64,000 nucleotides of DNA from Candidatus Latescibacterota bacterium (GTDB taxonomy: Bacteria > Krumholzibacteriota > Krumholzibacteriia > JACNKJ01), in contig JACKDC010000002.1 of assembly GCA_020633725.1 (NCBI GenBank), positions 186,001 to 250,000 of the forward strand, written 5' to 3'. Each line of letters starts with the position of its first letter. Position 1 is the first letter of the stretch. The translations under genes and the position numbers were made by a program. This document shows positions 43,917-53,225 of the stretch, piece by piece. The notes under the pieces are model-generated. The model had not been told where the DNA came from, ran no database searches, and saw nothing but the letters and a program-made list of their open reading frames with translations.

Positions 43917-44339
43917 CTAGAAGTTTGCGCTGAGCATCAGCCCGGGCTGGCCGCGGGGACCGGCCGCCAGGCCGAGATTGATCTCGCGGGCCGTGTGCAT
44001 GGCGTGGCCGATGTCGACGACCTTTAGGCCCAGAAAGGCAACCCCGAGCAAGGAGAGCGGGCCCAGGGCCTCGAGGTGGTGGTCGTCCTCGGCAGTCAGC
44101 GCGACCACCCCCGCCGCGGCGACCAGCCCCAGCGACGATCCGAGATAGATCGCCCCCGCGCGCTTGTGGCCGCAGTAGAAGTGGCCCCCGCCGGGGACGA
44201 AAAAGGACAGCATCCCCGCCACGCCGGGGTTGCGCGGCTGCTCGTAGATCGGCGTCGCGCCGAGCTCGGGTGTCGTGGCCACCGCCGCGGTAGGCAGCAG
44301 CAGCGCGAGGAGCAGCAGGGGTGCCAGTAGCGTCTTCAT
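43917..44339 (-). CDS. Small exported or membrane protein with TM2/DUF5683-like segment
   Basis: A 140-residue protein with signal peptide MKTLLAPLLLLALLLPTAAVA. The segment PGVAGMLSFFVPGGGHFYCGHKRAGAIYLG, followed by a hydrophobic helix, resembles the TM2 or DUF5683-type motif (P-G-x-G-x-x-Y-x-G-x-x-x-K-G) found in small membrane proteins of FCB bacteria. A second hydrophobic helix follows (LGPLSLLGVAFLGLKVVDI). Function unknown. GGAGGGTGCGG precedes the ATG. It lies 29 bases downstream of proS on the same strand. Confidence 0.65.
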   Translation of the reverse strand: MKTLLAPLLLLALLLPTAAVATTPELGATPIYEQPRNPGVAGMLSFFVPGGGHFYCGHKRAGAIYLGSSLGLVAAAGVVALTAEDDHHLEALGPLSLLGVAFLGLKVVDIGHAMHTAREINLGLAAGPRGQPGLMLSANF

Positions 44340-44368
44340 CCGCACCCTCCACGTGGCACCGGGTGGCG

Positions 44369-45811
44369 CTAGTAGGACTTCGCGAAGATCACGCGCCGCG
44401 AACTGGCCCGCCCCGAGTAGACGCAGACGCCGGGCTCCAGGTCGGCCGGGTCCATCTCCAGCGGGATGCAGCGGATGGTGGCCTTGGTCTCCTCCTGGAT
44501 GGCCGACTCGGTCTCGTCGGTGCCGTCCCAGTGCGCGACCAGGAAGCCGCCCTTGGACTCCAGCACGTCCTTGAACTCGTCCCAGGAGTCGACCCGGGTG
44601 GTGTTCGACCGGCGGAAGTCGACGGCGCGCTGGAAGATGTCGCGCTGGATCGTCGCAAGCAAGTCGGTGACGCTCTTGTCGAGGCCATCCACCGCCAGGC
44701 CCTGCTTCTCGCGGACATCCCGCCGCGCGCTGAACACCGAGCGCTTCTCCAGGTCCTTGGGGCCGATCTCGAGCCGCAGGGGGACGCCCTTCAGTTCCCA
44801 CTCGGCGTACTTCCAGCCGGGCTTGAAGTTGTCGCGGTCGTCCACGTGGACGCGCAGGCCGGCGGCGGTGAGCTGCTCGGCCACGCGGTGGGCTTCGGCC
44901 ACCGTGGCGCTGCGCTCCTCGTCGGTCTTGTAGATGGGCACCACCACCACCTGCACGGGCGCGAGGCGGGGGGGGAGGATGAGGCCGGCGTCGTCGCCGT
45001 GGGCCATGACCAGCGCGCCCACCAGCCGCGTCGAGACGCCCCAGCTCGTGGCCCAGACCAGCTCGCGCTCGCCCGCCTCGTTCTGATAGGTCACGTCGAA
45101 GGCGCGCGCGAAGTTCTGGCCGAGGTTGTGGCTGGTGCCGGCCTGCAGGGCCTTGCCGTCGCCCATGAGCGCCTCGATGCAGTAGGTGCGCACGGCGCCG
45201 GCGAACTTCTCCTGCTCGGTCTTGAGGCCCTTGATCACGGGCAGGGCCATCTCGTTCTCGGCGAAGTCGGCGTAGACGTCCAGCATGCGCAGCGTCTCTT
45301 CCTCGGCCTCGGCGGCCGTGGCGTGCGCGGTGTGGCCCTCCTGCCAGAGGAACTCCGTGGTGCGCAGGAAGAGCCGCGTGCGCATCTCCCAGCGCACGAC
45401 GTTGGCCCACTGGTTGATGAGCAGCGGCAGATCGCGGTGGCTCTGGATCCACTTCTTGTACATGGACCAGATGATCGTCTCGCTGGTCGGCCGGATCACC
45501 AGCGGCTCCTCGAGCTTCTTGCCGCCGCCGTGCGTGACCACGGCCAGCTCGGGCGCGAAGCCCTCCACGTGCTCGGCCTCGCGCTTGAGGAAGCTCTCGG
45601 GGATCAGCATGGGGAAGTAGGCGTTGACGTGCCCGGTGGCCTTGAAGCGGCGGTCCAGACCCTCGCGCATGTTCTCCCAGAGGCCGTAGCCGTAGGGGCG
45701 GATCACCATGCTGCCCTTCACGGGCGAGTAGTCCGCCAGCTCGGCCTTCTGGACCACGTCCGTGTACCAGCGCGAGTAGTCCTCGCTCTGCTTGGCGATC
45801 CCCTGCGACAT
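44369..45811 (-). CDS. proS: Prolyl-tRNA synthetase, archaeal/eukaryotic-like type
   Basis: A 480-residue class II aminoacyl-tRNA synthetase. It begins SEDYSRWYTDVVQKAELADY, has motif 2-like VVRWEMRTRLFLRTTEFLWQEGHTAHA and motif 3 region SWGVSTRLVGALVMAHGDD, and ends ...RVIFAKSY with the C-terminal Tyr typical of the short type-3 form. It lacks the large editing insertion of the E. coli type. Two ATGs stand close together; the second (45811) has GGAGG at the right distance, while at the first (45817) the two abut. The start is therefore placed at 45811. Confidence 0.95.
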   Translation of the reverse strand: MSQGIAKQSEDYSRWYTDVVQKAELADYSPVKGSMVIRPYGYGLWENMREGLDRRFKATGHVNAYFPMLIPESFLKREAEHVEGFAPELAVVTHGGGKKLEEPLVIRPTSETIIWSMYKKWIQSHRDLPLLINQWANVVRWEMRTRLFLRTTEFLWQEGHTAHATAAEAEEETLRMLDVYADFAENEMALPVIKGLKTEQEKFAGAVRTYCIEALMGDGKALQAGTSHNLGQNFARAFDVTYQNEAGERELVWATSWGVSTRLVGALVMAHGDDAGLILPPRLAPVQVVVVPIYKTDEERSATVAEAHRVAEQLTAAGLRVHVDDRDNFKPGWKYAEWELKGVPLRLEIGPKDLEKRSVFSARRDVREKQGLAVDGLDKSVTDLLATIQRDIFQRAVDFRRSNTTRVDSWDEFKDVLESKGGFLVAHWDGTDETESAIQEETKATIRCIPLEMDPADLEPGVCVYSGRASSRRVIFAKSY

Positions 45812-45938
45812 CGTCATCCTCCGAAGGTGCGGGTGCCCGCGCGGCGCGCGCGATCCGAGTACACTAGCCAAGCGGCTGCCGCGATGCAAGATCGCCGGGG
45901 CGTGGCCCTCGGGGGTGGTCGCCGGGTGCCGGATCCGG

Positions 45939-45944
45939 TATAAT
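45939..45944 (+). promoter_or_regulatory. Candidate -10 box (TATAAT) for the secreted protein at 46012
   Basis: An exact TATAAT in a GC-rich gap, 68 bases before the ATG at 46012. No convincing -35 box. Confidence 0.45.
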
Positions 45945-46011
45945 TGACCGAAGGCTCCGGAATCGTGGAGTCGGCACCACCGGAACCGGAAGGCTCGAAG
46001 GGGAGGTCCCC

Positions 46012-46644
46012 ATGAAGCGCGTTTACAGATTCGCCCTGATCCTGGTGTTCGCCCTGCTGACGGCGGGCGCAGCGCCGGCCAGCCTCGTCACCAATCCGCA
46101 CTTCCTTGCGGGTACGGATGGCTGGGACGTCTGGCTGACCCCGTCCGACGAGGCGGACCAGATCTACTGCGACGGCGACGTGCTCGCCTACGACGCCACG
46201 ACGCTGGACCTTCAGGCGAATGGGTGCCATGCGCCGGGGCATGTCGACGAGTTCTACGGCAGCATCGCGCGCTTGTCCCAGCGGGTCACGGCTCCCCTGA
46301 CCGGCGAGTACGAGCTCAGGCTCCGCTACGACCACTACCTGCCGTCTCACTGCGTGGACCAGGATCAGCAGATCATCGGCTACTACGGGATGGTCATCGT
46401 GAGGGTCGGGGACTGGCAGGCGACGTTGACGGGCTACGAGGAGGGGTGGCTGGAGGAGAGCTTCGTGCTCCCGCTCTCGCAGGGTGAGCACGAACTGAGC
46501 ATCGAGGTGGTGGGTTACACGCTCGACCTGCCCGGGTACTACTGCTCGGATGCCGACCACGCCTACCTGGACGAGCTCGATCTCGTTCCGCTCACGACGG
46601 CAACCGAGTCGCTCTCGCTGTCGGCGGTCAAGTCGCGCTACTGA
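46012..46644 (+). CDS. Secreted protein of unknown function with C-terminal AVKSRY tail
   Basis: A 210-residue exported protein with signal peptide MKRVYRFALILVFALLTAG. The mature part begins SLVTNPHFLAGTDGWDVW, resembling the first strand of carbohydrate-binding (CBM4/9-like) jelly-roll modules, and continues with paired strands (YELRLRYDHYLP, HELSIEVVGYTLDLPG, AYLDELDLVPL). No catalytic domain is present. It ends SLSLSAVKSRY, like the proteins at 5740-7149 and 8940-9539. GGGGAGGTCCCC precedes the ATG; a terminator hairpin follows. Confidence 0.75.
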   Translation: MKRVYRFALILVFALLTAGAAPASLVTNPHFLAGTDGWDVWLTPSDEADQIYCDGDVLAYDATTLDLQANGCHAPGHVDEFYGSIARLSQRVTAPLTGEYELRLRYDHYLPSHCVDQDQQIIGYYGMVIVRVGDWQATLTGYEEGWLEESFVLPLSQGEHELSIEVVGYTLDLPGYYCSDADHAYLDELDLVPLTTATESLSLSAVKSRY

Positions 46645-46672
46645 GCGGGCCCGCGGCGGAGGGCAAAGAAAA

Positions 46673-46705
46673 AAGCAACCGCGCCAGTCACTGCAACGGT
46701 TGCTT
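46673..46705 (+). terminator. Terminator hairpin after the secreted protein gene
   Basis: AAGCAACCG pairs perfectly with CGGTTGCTT across a 15-base loop that itself contains a small CAGT-C-ACTG stem. It is preceded by a run of A and followed by CTTGTTTT, so it may work in both directions. The remaining bases up to the next gene (46706-46931) show nothing else clear. Confidence 0.75.
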
Positions 46706-46931
46706 CTTGTTTTACCCCTGCTGCCCTGGCTATTGCAGGCGCGGTGCCAATCCGGGCGCCGCGCCTGTCGATTTTTAACTAACGCAGAGGCAACGGGTTA
46801 TGGCCTAGACCCGTCCCCCGGGGCGGGTGGCGGCGGAACCCGGCCCCCGCACCCGTCCTCCGCAGTGGACGCGGACCCCGCCCGCGTGGACACTGCAGGG
46901 GACATCGTCGCACGCAGCCAAAGGAGAGGCC

Positions 46932-47357
46932 ATGGACCACCGCGAGACGCCCCGGGGCTTTCTGCTCCGTCTGGATCGGGGCGAGGAGATCATCAGCACG
47001 CTGACGCGCTGGCTCGAGGAGAAGGACATCCGCTTCGGGGCGCTCACCGGCATCGGCGCCGTGGACGACCCCGAGCTCGGCCTCTTCACCATGAAGACGA
47101 AGGAGTACCTGCGCACCCGCTTCGAGGGCGAGTACGAGATCGTCAACCTCACGGGCAACGTGAGCACCGTGGACGGGAAACCCTTCCCGCACATCCACGG
47201 GCTCTTCTCCGATCTCGGTTGCCAGGTGGTGGGCGGGCACGTCTTCCACGCCGAGGTGGCCGTGACCTGTGAGATCGACCTTGCGGTCTACCCCGGCGAG
47301 GTGAAGCGCAGCAAGGACGCGGTCACGACGCTGAATCTGCTGGATTTCCGGGCATAG
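46932..47357 (+). CDS. PPC/DUF296-domain protein
   Basis: A 141-residue protein formed by one PPC (DUF296) domain: GFLLRLDRGEEIISTLTRWL at the start, FGALTGIGAVDDPELGLF with the family G-x-G-A loop, and a metal-site-like PHIHGLFSDLGCQVVGGHVFHA with clustered His. Such stand-alone proteins (COG1661) form trimers; they were named as DNA-binding from plant AT-hook relatives, but the bacterial role is unknown. ATG at 46932 follows AAAGGAGAGGCC. Downstream to 47626 lies a 269-base gap with one 8-bp inverted repeat (47517-47542) and no gene that I can support. Confidence 0.85.
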   Translation: MDHRETPRGFLLRLDRGEEIISTLTRWLEEKDIRFGALTGIGAVDDPELGLFTMKTKEYLRTRFEGEYEIVNLTGNVSTVDGKPFPHIHGLFSDLGCQVVGGHVFHAEVAVTCEIDLAVYPGEVKRSKDAVTTLNLLDFRA

Positions 47358-47516
47358 AAAGAGGCGGGGAAGACCGCGGGAAGGGGGAGAGGACGGACCC
47401 TGGTTGGAGGCGGCGCGCCCCGCACTCGCGGAGCCGATGTTCCGTCGGCGCTGCTCCGTCCACTGGAACGTTGGCGCCTGCCTCGATGTCCTCCCAGAAG
47501 ACCCTTCACGTTGGCG

Positions 47517-47542
47517 GCTTCCCCGCCGGTGGAGGGGGAAGC
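47517..47542. terminator. Weak hairpin between convergent PPC and acyl-CoA dehydrogenase genes
   Basis: GCTTCCCC and GGGGAAGC pair over a 10-base loop in the gap between the two convergent genes. There is no T run, so its role as a 3' end is uncertain. Confidence 0.3.
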
Positions 47543-47626
47543 GACCCCCTCAAAGTCCTCGCATGTGCTACCCGAAGTATAGCCCTCTTCGATGCCGCGT
47601 CAAACCGCGGGGCGCACTTTTGACAA

Positions 47627-49450
47627 CTAGAGCGGCCACTTCTCCGAGTCGATCAAGACGTCCGCCACCTGGCGGCGCAGGGTCACCGTATCCAGCGGCG
47701 TGTGCTTGATCACGCGGCGCAGGCCGGCCAGCGTGGTGCTCAGCGTGTCGCCGCTCATCACCGCGGCCAGCGTCTCGCGTGCGCGCATCTCGATGCGGTC
47801 GAGGCCCTCGGTGCAGATGATGCGCGTCATGTCGGCGGCGACGTTCGTCTTCGCCGCGTCGCCCTGCGCCTGGATCTTGCGCGTGCGCATGACCGTGGAC
47901 TCCATGGCGTAGACGTCCATGATCATGTCGGCCAGGAAGCTCAGCACCTCCTCGTGCGCCATGGGCTCCTTGAGCTTGTCGCCCAGCTCCTGCGCCACCG
48001 CGCCGAGGGTGAGCAGCGTGGTCTTCTTCGCCTGGGTGACCGCGTGCTGCTCGCCGCCGAGGAAGTCGCCGTCGTCGCCGGTGTCGAAGCTCGGCACGCC
48101 CATCAGCTCCTCGAGCAGCGCCTTGGCGCGCGCGAAGATCGGCAGGTGGTTCTTCGCCGCCTTCTTGATCACGTCTCCGGCGATGATCATCCGGTTGATC
48201 TCGTTCGTGCCCTCGAAGATGCGGTTGATGCGGCTGTCGCGGTAGTAGCGCTCGGCCACGTACTCCTGCGAGTAGCCGTAGCCGCCGAAGATCTGCACGC
48301 ACTCGTCGACGCAGTAGTCCAGCGCCTCGGAGCAGTAGACCTTCATCATGGAGCACTCCGTCATGTACTCGCGGATGCCGTGTTCCACCACCTGGGCGTC
48401 GTAGTCCTCGGCGCCCTTGTCCAGCGTGGCGATGTTCTGGTCGATGTAGCCCGCCGTGCGGTAGACCATGCTCTGCGCGGCGTAGACCCGCGCCGCCATC
48501 TCGCCGATCTTGTGCTTGATCATGCCGAAACTGGTGATGGGCACGCCGAACTGCTGCCGCCCGTTGCCGTACTTCACCGCGTCGATCAGCGCCAGCTCGG
48601 CGCTGCCCGTGGCGCCCGCGCCCAGCTTGAAGCGGCCCACGTTGAGGATGTTGAACGCGATCGCCGCGCCGCGGCCGATGCGGCCGAGCACGTTCTCGGC
48701 GGGCACCTTGACGTCCTCCAGCACCAGGATGCGCGTGGAGGAGCCCTTGATGCCCATCTTCTTCTCCTCGGCGCCCGTGCGGAAGCCCTCCATGCCCTTC
48801 TCCAGGATGAAGGCCGTGAAGCGGTCCTTGCCGCCCTCCTCCTCCGGCGGCACCTGCGCGAAGACGATGAACAGGTCGGCGAAGCCGGCGTTGGTGATCC
48901 ACATCTTCTCGCCGTTCAGCACGAAGTGGCTGCCGTCGGCGCTGGGGACGGCCTTCGTGCGCGCGGCCATGGCGTCGGAACCGCTGCCCGCCTCGGTCAG
49001 CGCGTAGGCGCCGAGGATCTCGCCCGTGGCCAGGCGGGGCAGGTACTTCTGCTTCTGCTCTGGCGTGCCGAAGTAGACGATGGGCAGCGTCCCGATGCCG
49101 GTGTGCGCGCCGTGGCCCACCTGGAACGAGCCGCTGGGCGCGAGCTTCTCGGCCACCAGCATGCCCACGCGCTTGGGCTGGGCCATGCCGCCGTAGGCCT
49201 CGGGGACGTCGATCATGAGCAGGCCCAGCGCGCCGGCCTCCTTGAGCAGGCCGGGCATGGCGCCCTCCTGCAGCGACTCGAGCGCGTCCATCTTCGGCAT
49301 CACCGAGCCGGCGACGAACTGGCTCACCATGTCGCCGATCATCTTCTCTTCCGAGTTGAACCCCTCGGGCGTGAAGACCCGCTCGAGCGGGTGCTCCTCC
49401 ACCAGGAAACTGCAGCCGCGGATCATGTCGGTGGTGGTTCCGTCTGCCAT
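47627..49450 (-). CDS. fadE: Acyl-CoA dehydrogenase, VLCAD/FadE-like
   Basis: A 607-residue FAD enzyme that makes trans-2-enoyl-CoA in the first step of beta-oxidation. Features: YALTEAGSGSDA (FAD and substrate loop), MWITNAGFADLFIVFAQV, YGYSQEYVAERYYRDSRIN and IFEGTNEINRM, whose Glu (about residue 414) fits the catalytic base. The extra 190 residues at the C-terminus match the VLCAD-type helical domain, as in Bacillus FadE. It is the last gene of the fadN-fadA-fadE operon. GGGAGCAC precedes the ATG. Confidence 0.92.
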   Translation of the reverse strand: MADGTTTDMIRGCSFLVEEHPLERVFTPEGFNSEEKMIGDMVSQFVAGSVMPKMDALESLQEGAMPGLLKEAGALGLLMIDVPEAYGGMAQPKRVGMLVAEKLAPSGSFQVGHGAHTGIGTLPIVYFGTPEQKQKYLPRLATGEILGAYALTEAGSGSDAMAARTKAVPSADGSHFVLNGEKMWITNAGFADLFIVFAQVPPEEEGGKDRFTAFILEKGMEGFRTGAEEKKMGIKGSSTRILVLEDVKVPAENVLGRIGRGAAIAFNILNVGRFKLGAGATGSAELALIDAVKYGNGRQQFGVPITSFGMIKHKIGEMAARVYAAQSMVYRTAGYIDQNIATLDKGAEDYDAQVVEHGIREYMTECSMMKVYCSEALDYCVDECVQIFGGYGYSQEYVAERYYRDSRINRIFEGTNEINRMIIAGDVIKKAAKNHLPIFARAKALLEELMGVPSFDTGDDGDFLGGEQHAVTQAKKTTLLTLGAVAQELGDKLKEPMAHEEVLSFLADMIMDVYAMESTVMRTRKIQAQGDAAKTNVAADMTRIICTEGLDRIEMRARETLAAVMSGDTLSTTLAGLRRVIKHTPLDTVTLRRQVADVLIDSEKWPL

Positions 49451-49493
49451 CGTGTGCTCCCTTTCGGTCCTGGGCCCCGCGTCCCCGCGGCGG

Positions 49494-50678
49494 CTACTGC
49501 AAGTTCTCGAAGATCCCCGCGGCGCCCATGCCGCCGCCCACGCACATCGTCACCATCGCGTAGCGCGCCTTGCGCCGCCGCAGTTCGTGGAGGGCCTGGG
49601 TCGTGAGCTTGGCCCCCGTGCAACCCAGCGGATGCCCCAGTGCGATGGCCCCGCCGTTCACGTTGGTCTTCGCGGGATCCATTCCCAGGCGCCGCATCAC
49701 GGCGATGCCCTGGGCCGCGAAGGCCTCGTTCAGCTCGATGACGTCCATGGCATCGAGCGCCAGCCCCGCCGCCTTCAGGGCCTTCGGCACGGCTTCCACC
49801 GGACCGAGGCCCATGATCTCGGGCGCCAGCCCCGCGGCGGCGTAGCTCACCAGCCGCGCGAGGGGCGTGAGGCCGTGCTCGGCGGCGAAGTCGCTGTCGC
49901 AGACCATCACGGCCGCGGCGCCGTCGCTCATCTGGCTCGAGTTGCCGGCGGTCACGGTCCCGCCCAGCTTGAAGACCGGCCGCAGCCCCGCCAGCGCCTC
50001 GGCGTTGGTGTCGGCGCGGGGGCCTTCGTCGCGCGCGAAGTCCTCGCTCGCGCTGACCAGCTTGCCGCCCTTGCCCGCGGGGCGCGAGCGCGTGACCGTC
50101 ACCGGCGTGATCTCCTCGTCGAAGCGACCGCCCTCTCGCGCCGCGACCGCGCGGCGGTGGCTCTCGAGCGCGAAGGCGTCCTGGTCCTCGCGACTGACGC
50201 CGTCCATCTCGGCGACGCGCTCGGCCGTGAGGCCCATGTTGAGATAGGCCTCGGGGCGATGCGCGGCCAGCTCCGGATTGGGGACGATCTTCACCCCGCC
50301 CATGGGGATGAGGCTCATGGACTCCGACCCGCCGGCGATGGCGCAGCGCACGGTGCCGCTGGCCACCTTGAGCGCGGCCAGATGGATGGCCTCCAGCCCG
50401 CTCGAGCAGTAGCGGTTCATCGTCATGGCGGGCACGGCGTCGGGCAGGCCGGCGAGGAAGACCACCTGGCGGGCGAAGTTCATCCCCTGCTCGGCCTCGG
50501 GAAAGGCGCAGCCGAGGATCAGGTCGTCCACCAGGGCGGGGTCCAGGCCGGGCACGCGCGCGAGCAGACCCTTCACGGCCGTGGCGGCCAGGGTGTCCGG
50601 ACGCGTGGCCGAAAGCGTCCCGCGCGGGGCCTTGCCCACGGCGGTGCGAGTGGCGGCGACGATCACTGCTTCGGACAT
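49494..50678 (-). CDS. fadA: 3-ketoacyl-CoA thiolase (FadA type)
   Basis: A 394-residue thiolase that releases acetyl-CoA in the last step of beta-oxidation. The nucleophilic Cys91 lies in MNRYCSSGLEAI, His349 in GGAIALGHPLGCTGAK and the second catalytic Cys379 in MCVGGGMG. The N-terminus VIVAATRTAVGKAPRGTL is standard. It lies between the FadN-like gene (10-base gap) and the acyl-CoA dehydrogenase. Confidence 0.95.
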   Translation of the reverse strand: MSEAVIVAATRTAVGKAPRGTLSATRPDTLAATAVKGLLARVPGLDPALVDDLILGCAFPEAEQGMNFARQVVFLAGLPDAVPAMTMNRYCSSGLEAIHLAALKVASGTVRCAIAGGSESMSLIPMGGVKIVPNPELAAHRPEAYLNMGLTAERVAEMDGVSREDQDAFALESHRRAVAAREGGRFDEEITPVTVTRSRPAGKGGKLVSASEDFARDEGPRADTNAEALAGLRPVFKLGGTVTAGNSSQMSDGAAAVMVCDSDFAAEHGLTPLARLVSYAAAGLAPEIMGLGPVEAVPKALKAAGLALDAMDVIELNEAFAAQGIAVMRRLGMDPAKTNVNGGAIALGHPLGCTGAKLTTQALHELRRRKARYAMVTMCVGGGMGAAGIFENLQ

Positions 50679-50688
50679 GACAGGCCTC

Positions 50689-53070
50689 TCAGTTGCGAAG
50701 CGGTTTTCCCGTCTTCAGGGTGTGCTGGATGCGCTCGAGGGTCTTCGGCTCGCCCACGAGCGAGAGGAAGGCCTCGCGCTCGAGCTCCAGCAGATACTCC
50801 TCGGTCACCCTCTGCGTGCCGGTCAGCTCGCCGCCGCAGAGGACGTTCGCGACCTTCTCGCCGATCTTGCGGTCGTGCGCGCTGATGTACCCGCCATCGG
50901 CCATGTTGAAGAGCCCCACGCGCAGCGCCGCCAGGCCCGCCGCGCCCATCACCGGGATGTCCGTGCGCGGATGGCCGGGGTCGTGACCCGCATGGGCCAT
51001 GCCCAGCACGGTGGCCTTGGCGTCGGCGATCAGGCGGTCGCGGTTCATGCTGTACTCGTCGGTGTCGCGCAGGTAGCCGAGGCTGCGGGCCTCGAGCGCG
51101 CTGGTGGAGACCTTGGCCATGCCGATGGTCTCGAAGGCCGCGCGCACGGGGGGCAGGAGGTTGTCCGTGCCCGACCAGCGCTCGAGCATGCGCAGGTAGA
51201 GTTCCTTGCAGCCGCCGCCGGCGGGCAGCAGGCCCACGCCGACTTCGACCAGGCCGATGTAGCTCTCCGCCGCCGCGCGCACGCGCTGCCCGTGAAGGAC
51301 GTACTCGGCGCCGCCGCCCAGGGCCAGCGCCGCGGGCGCCACCACCACGGGAACGGGCGAGTACTTCATCGCCATCGTCGCGCCCTGGAAGGCCTTGATC
51401 ATGAGGTTGACCTCGTCCCAGTCGCCCTCCAGCGCGGCGAAGAGCACCAGCATCAGGTTGGCGCCCACGGAGAAGTTCGTCCCCTGGTTGCCCACCACGA
51501 TGCCGGCCCAGCCCTCGTCGGTTGCGGTCGTGACTGCGGTCCGCGTGATGCCGAGGATGTCCCCGCCGATGCTGTTCATCTTGGAGTGGAACTCGAGGCC
51601 GAGGACGCCGTCGCCCAGGTCCATCAGGCTCGCGCCCTCGTTGCGCTTCACCACCGCGCCGGCGCGGCGCAGCAGGTTCAGCTCCAGCTTGCCGGGGTCG
51701 GCGGGCGGCGCGGCGTAGGCCCGGTCGGCCGGGCGCCAGACGGCCACGGCGCCGTCCTCCACGCGGTAGAAGCTGCTGGCGCCGGCCTCGAGCATGGCGT
51801 CGATCCAGGCGGGCAGGGCGATGCCCTCGGCGCGCATGCGCTCCACCGTGGCCGCGAGGCCCATGGCGTCCCAGAGCTCGAAGGGACCGGCCTCCCAGGC
51901 GAAGCCCCACTTCATGCCGTCATCGATGGGGCGGGGGTCGTCGCAGATCTCGCCCACGCGGTGCGCGCAGTAGGCGAAGAGGCGGCTCAGCGTGCGCCAG
52001 GTGAAGGCGCCCGCGCGGCTGTCCATGGCGGCGAGCGCGGCCACCTTCTCGGGCAGCGCCTCGATGCTCTTGAGCCCCTCGATCTCGGGGAAGGACGGCT
52101 TCAGCTTCTCGCGATGCTCCAGGGACAGCGTGTCGAGGGTGAGGATGTCGCTTCGGCCGTCCGCGCCGCGCGACTTCTTGTAGAAGCCGGCGCCGCTCTT
52201 CTCGCCCAGCAGGCCCTTGTCGATCATGCGCGCCAGCAGCGGCGGCGTGGCGAAGCTCTCGCGCTGCTCGTCGTCGGGGCAGCCCGCGTGGACGTTCCCC
52301 GCCACGGCGACGAAGGTGTCCAGGCCCACGAGGTCCGCCGTGCGGAAGCTCGCGCTCTTGGGACGTCCCACCAGCGGACCGGTGAGGAAGTCCACTTCCT
52401 CCACGGTGAGTCCCTGCTCCTCCATGGCGCGCAGCGTATCCAGCATGCCGAAGACGCCGATGCGGTTGGCCACGAAGTTGGGGGTGTCGCGCGCGATCAC
52501 GACGCCCTTGCCCAGGCGCCGGTCGGCGAAGGCCGCCAGCGCGGCGAGCAGCTCGGGGTCCGTGTCGGGACCGGGGATCAGCTCGAGCAGCTTCAGGTAG
52601 CGCGGCGGGTTGAAGAAATGGCTGCCGAGGAAGTGGCGGCGGAAGTCGTCGTCCAGGCCCTCTGCCATGGCGGCGATGGAGAGCCCCGAGGTGTTGCTCG
52701 TCAGGATGCTGCCCGGCCGGCGGTACTTGGCCGCGCGCGCCAGCACGGCCTTCTTGATGGCCAGGTCCTCCTTGACCACCTCGATGATCCAGTCGGCCTC
52801 GGCGATGCGGGGGAGGTCGTCCTCGAGGTTGCCGATCTCCACCATGGCGGCCAGGTCGTTCCGGAAGAAGGGCGCGGGCTTGGCCTTGAGCGCGCGGGCG
52901 AGGGCGTCGGCGCCGAGTCGGTTGCGGGCCGCGCGGTCGCCCTCGGGGGCGCCGGCCGGCACCACGTCCAGCATGAGGGAGGGGATGCCCGCGTTGGCCA
53001 GGTGGGCCGCGATGGCCGACCCCATGACGCCGCTGCCCAGAACCGCCGCCCGCTCGATGGAGATGCGCAT
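50689..53070 (-). CDS. fadN: 3-hydroxyacyl-CoA dehydrogenase / enoyl-CoA hydratase, FadN type
   Basis: A 793-residue bifunctional enzyme. The NAD-binding dehydrogenase comes first (AAVLGSGVMGSAIAAHLANAG, residues 7-27; HFFNPPRYLKLLELI; DTPNFVANRIGVF), then helical dehydrogenase C-terminal repeats, then a C-terminal enoyl-CoA hydratase/crotonase domain (GNQGTNFSVGANLML, PAALALGGGAEYVLHG). This order is that of Bacillus FadN and opposite to E. coli FadB. The operon order fadN-fadA-fadE with a nearby TetR gene also matches Bacillus. ATG at 53070 is chosen for its GGAGG; an in-frame ATG at 53094 lies inside the operator. Confidence 0.94.
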   Translation of the reverse strand: MRISIERAAVLGSGVMGSAIAAHLANAGIPSLMLDVVPAGAPEGDRAARNRLGADALARALKAKPAPFFRNDLAAMVEIGNLEDDLPRIAEADWIIEVVKEDLAIKKAVLARAAKYRRPGSILTSNTSGLSIAAMAEGLDDDFRRHFLGSHFFNPPRYLKLLELIPGPDTDPELLAALAAFADRRLGKGVVIARDTPNFVANRIGVFGMLDTLRAMEEQGLTVEEVDFLTGPLVGRPKSASFRTADLVGLDTFVAVAGNVHAGCPDDEQRESFATPPLLARMIDKGLLGEKSGAGFYKKSRGADGRSDILTLDTLSLEHREKLKPSFPEIEGLKSIEALPEKVAALAAMDSRAGAFTWRTLSRLFAYCAHRVGEICDDPRPIDDGMKWGFAWEAGPFELWDAMGLAATVERMRAEGIALPAWIDAMLEAGASSFYRVEDGAVAVWRPADRAYAAPPADPGKLELNLLRRAGAVVKRNEGASLMDLGDGVLGLEFHSKMNSIGGDILGITRTAVTTATDEGWAGIVVGNQGTNFSVGANLMLVLFAALEGDWDEVNLMIKAFQGATMAMKYSPVPVVVAPAALALGGGAEYVLHGQRVRAAAESYIGLVEVGVGLLPAGGGCKELYLRMLERWSGTDNLLPPVRAAFETIGMAKVSTSALEARSLGYLRDTDEYSMNRDRLIADAKATVLGMAHAGHDPGHPRTDIPVMGAAGLAALRVGLFNMADGGYISAHDRKIGEKVANVLCGGELTGTQRVTEEYLLELEREAFLSLVGEPKTLERIQHTLKTGKPLRN

Positions 53071-53081
53071 GCTTGCCTCCG

Positions 53082-53100
53082 TACTGAATATCATTCAGTA
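53082..53100. promoter_or_regulatory. Operator palindrome TACTGAAT-ATC-ATTCAGTA of the fad operon
   Basis: A perfect 8+3+8 inverted repeat, AT-rich in a GC-rich genome, 12-30 bases before the fadN ATG. TetR-type FadR proteins bind similar TGAAT...ATTCA sites. It lies just downstream of the predicted -10 box, where a bound repressor would block transcription. Confidence 0.75.
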
Positions 53101-53103
53101 TCT

Positions 53104-53132
53104 ATCTTGGCGTCTAACTGGCGATTCGTCAA
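53104..53132 (-). promoter_or_regulatory. Predicted promoter of the fadNAE operon
   Basis: On the minus strand TTGACG (53127-53132), a 17-base spacer and CAAGAT (53104-53109). The -10 is weak, but the -35, spacing and adjacent operator agree. Confidence 0.5.
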
Positions 53133-53225
53133 CGCCGAAGCGACGCCTTTCGCAACCCTTCATCCCCCGGATCCCCTTGCCGCGTCCGGCCGGCTCACCT
53201 AGGATTCCCCCCAGGGAGGATGCCC

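Noticed and set aside
46740..46931. Possible small gene in front of the PPC protein
   Set aside because: A frame extends upstream of 46932 but is Pro/Arg/Thr-rich, and the ribosome binding site AAAGGAGAGG clearly marks the ATG at 46932.
50425..53202. Long plus-strand frames over the fadN and fadA genes
   Set aside because: Shadow frames opposite firmly assigned enzymes; composition not protein-like.
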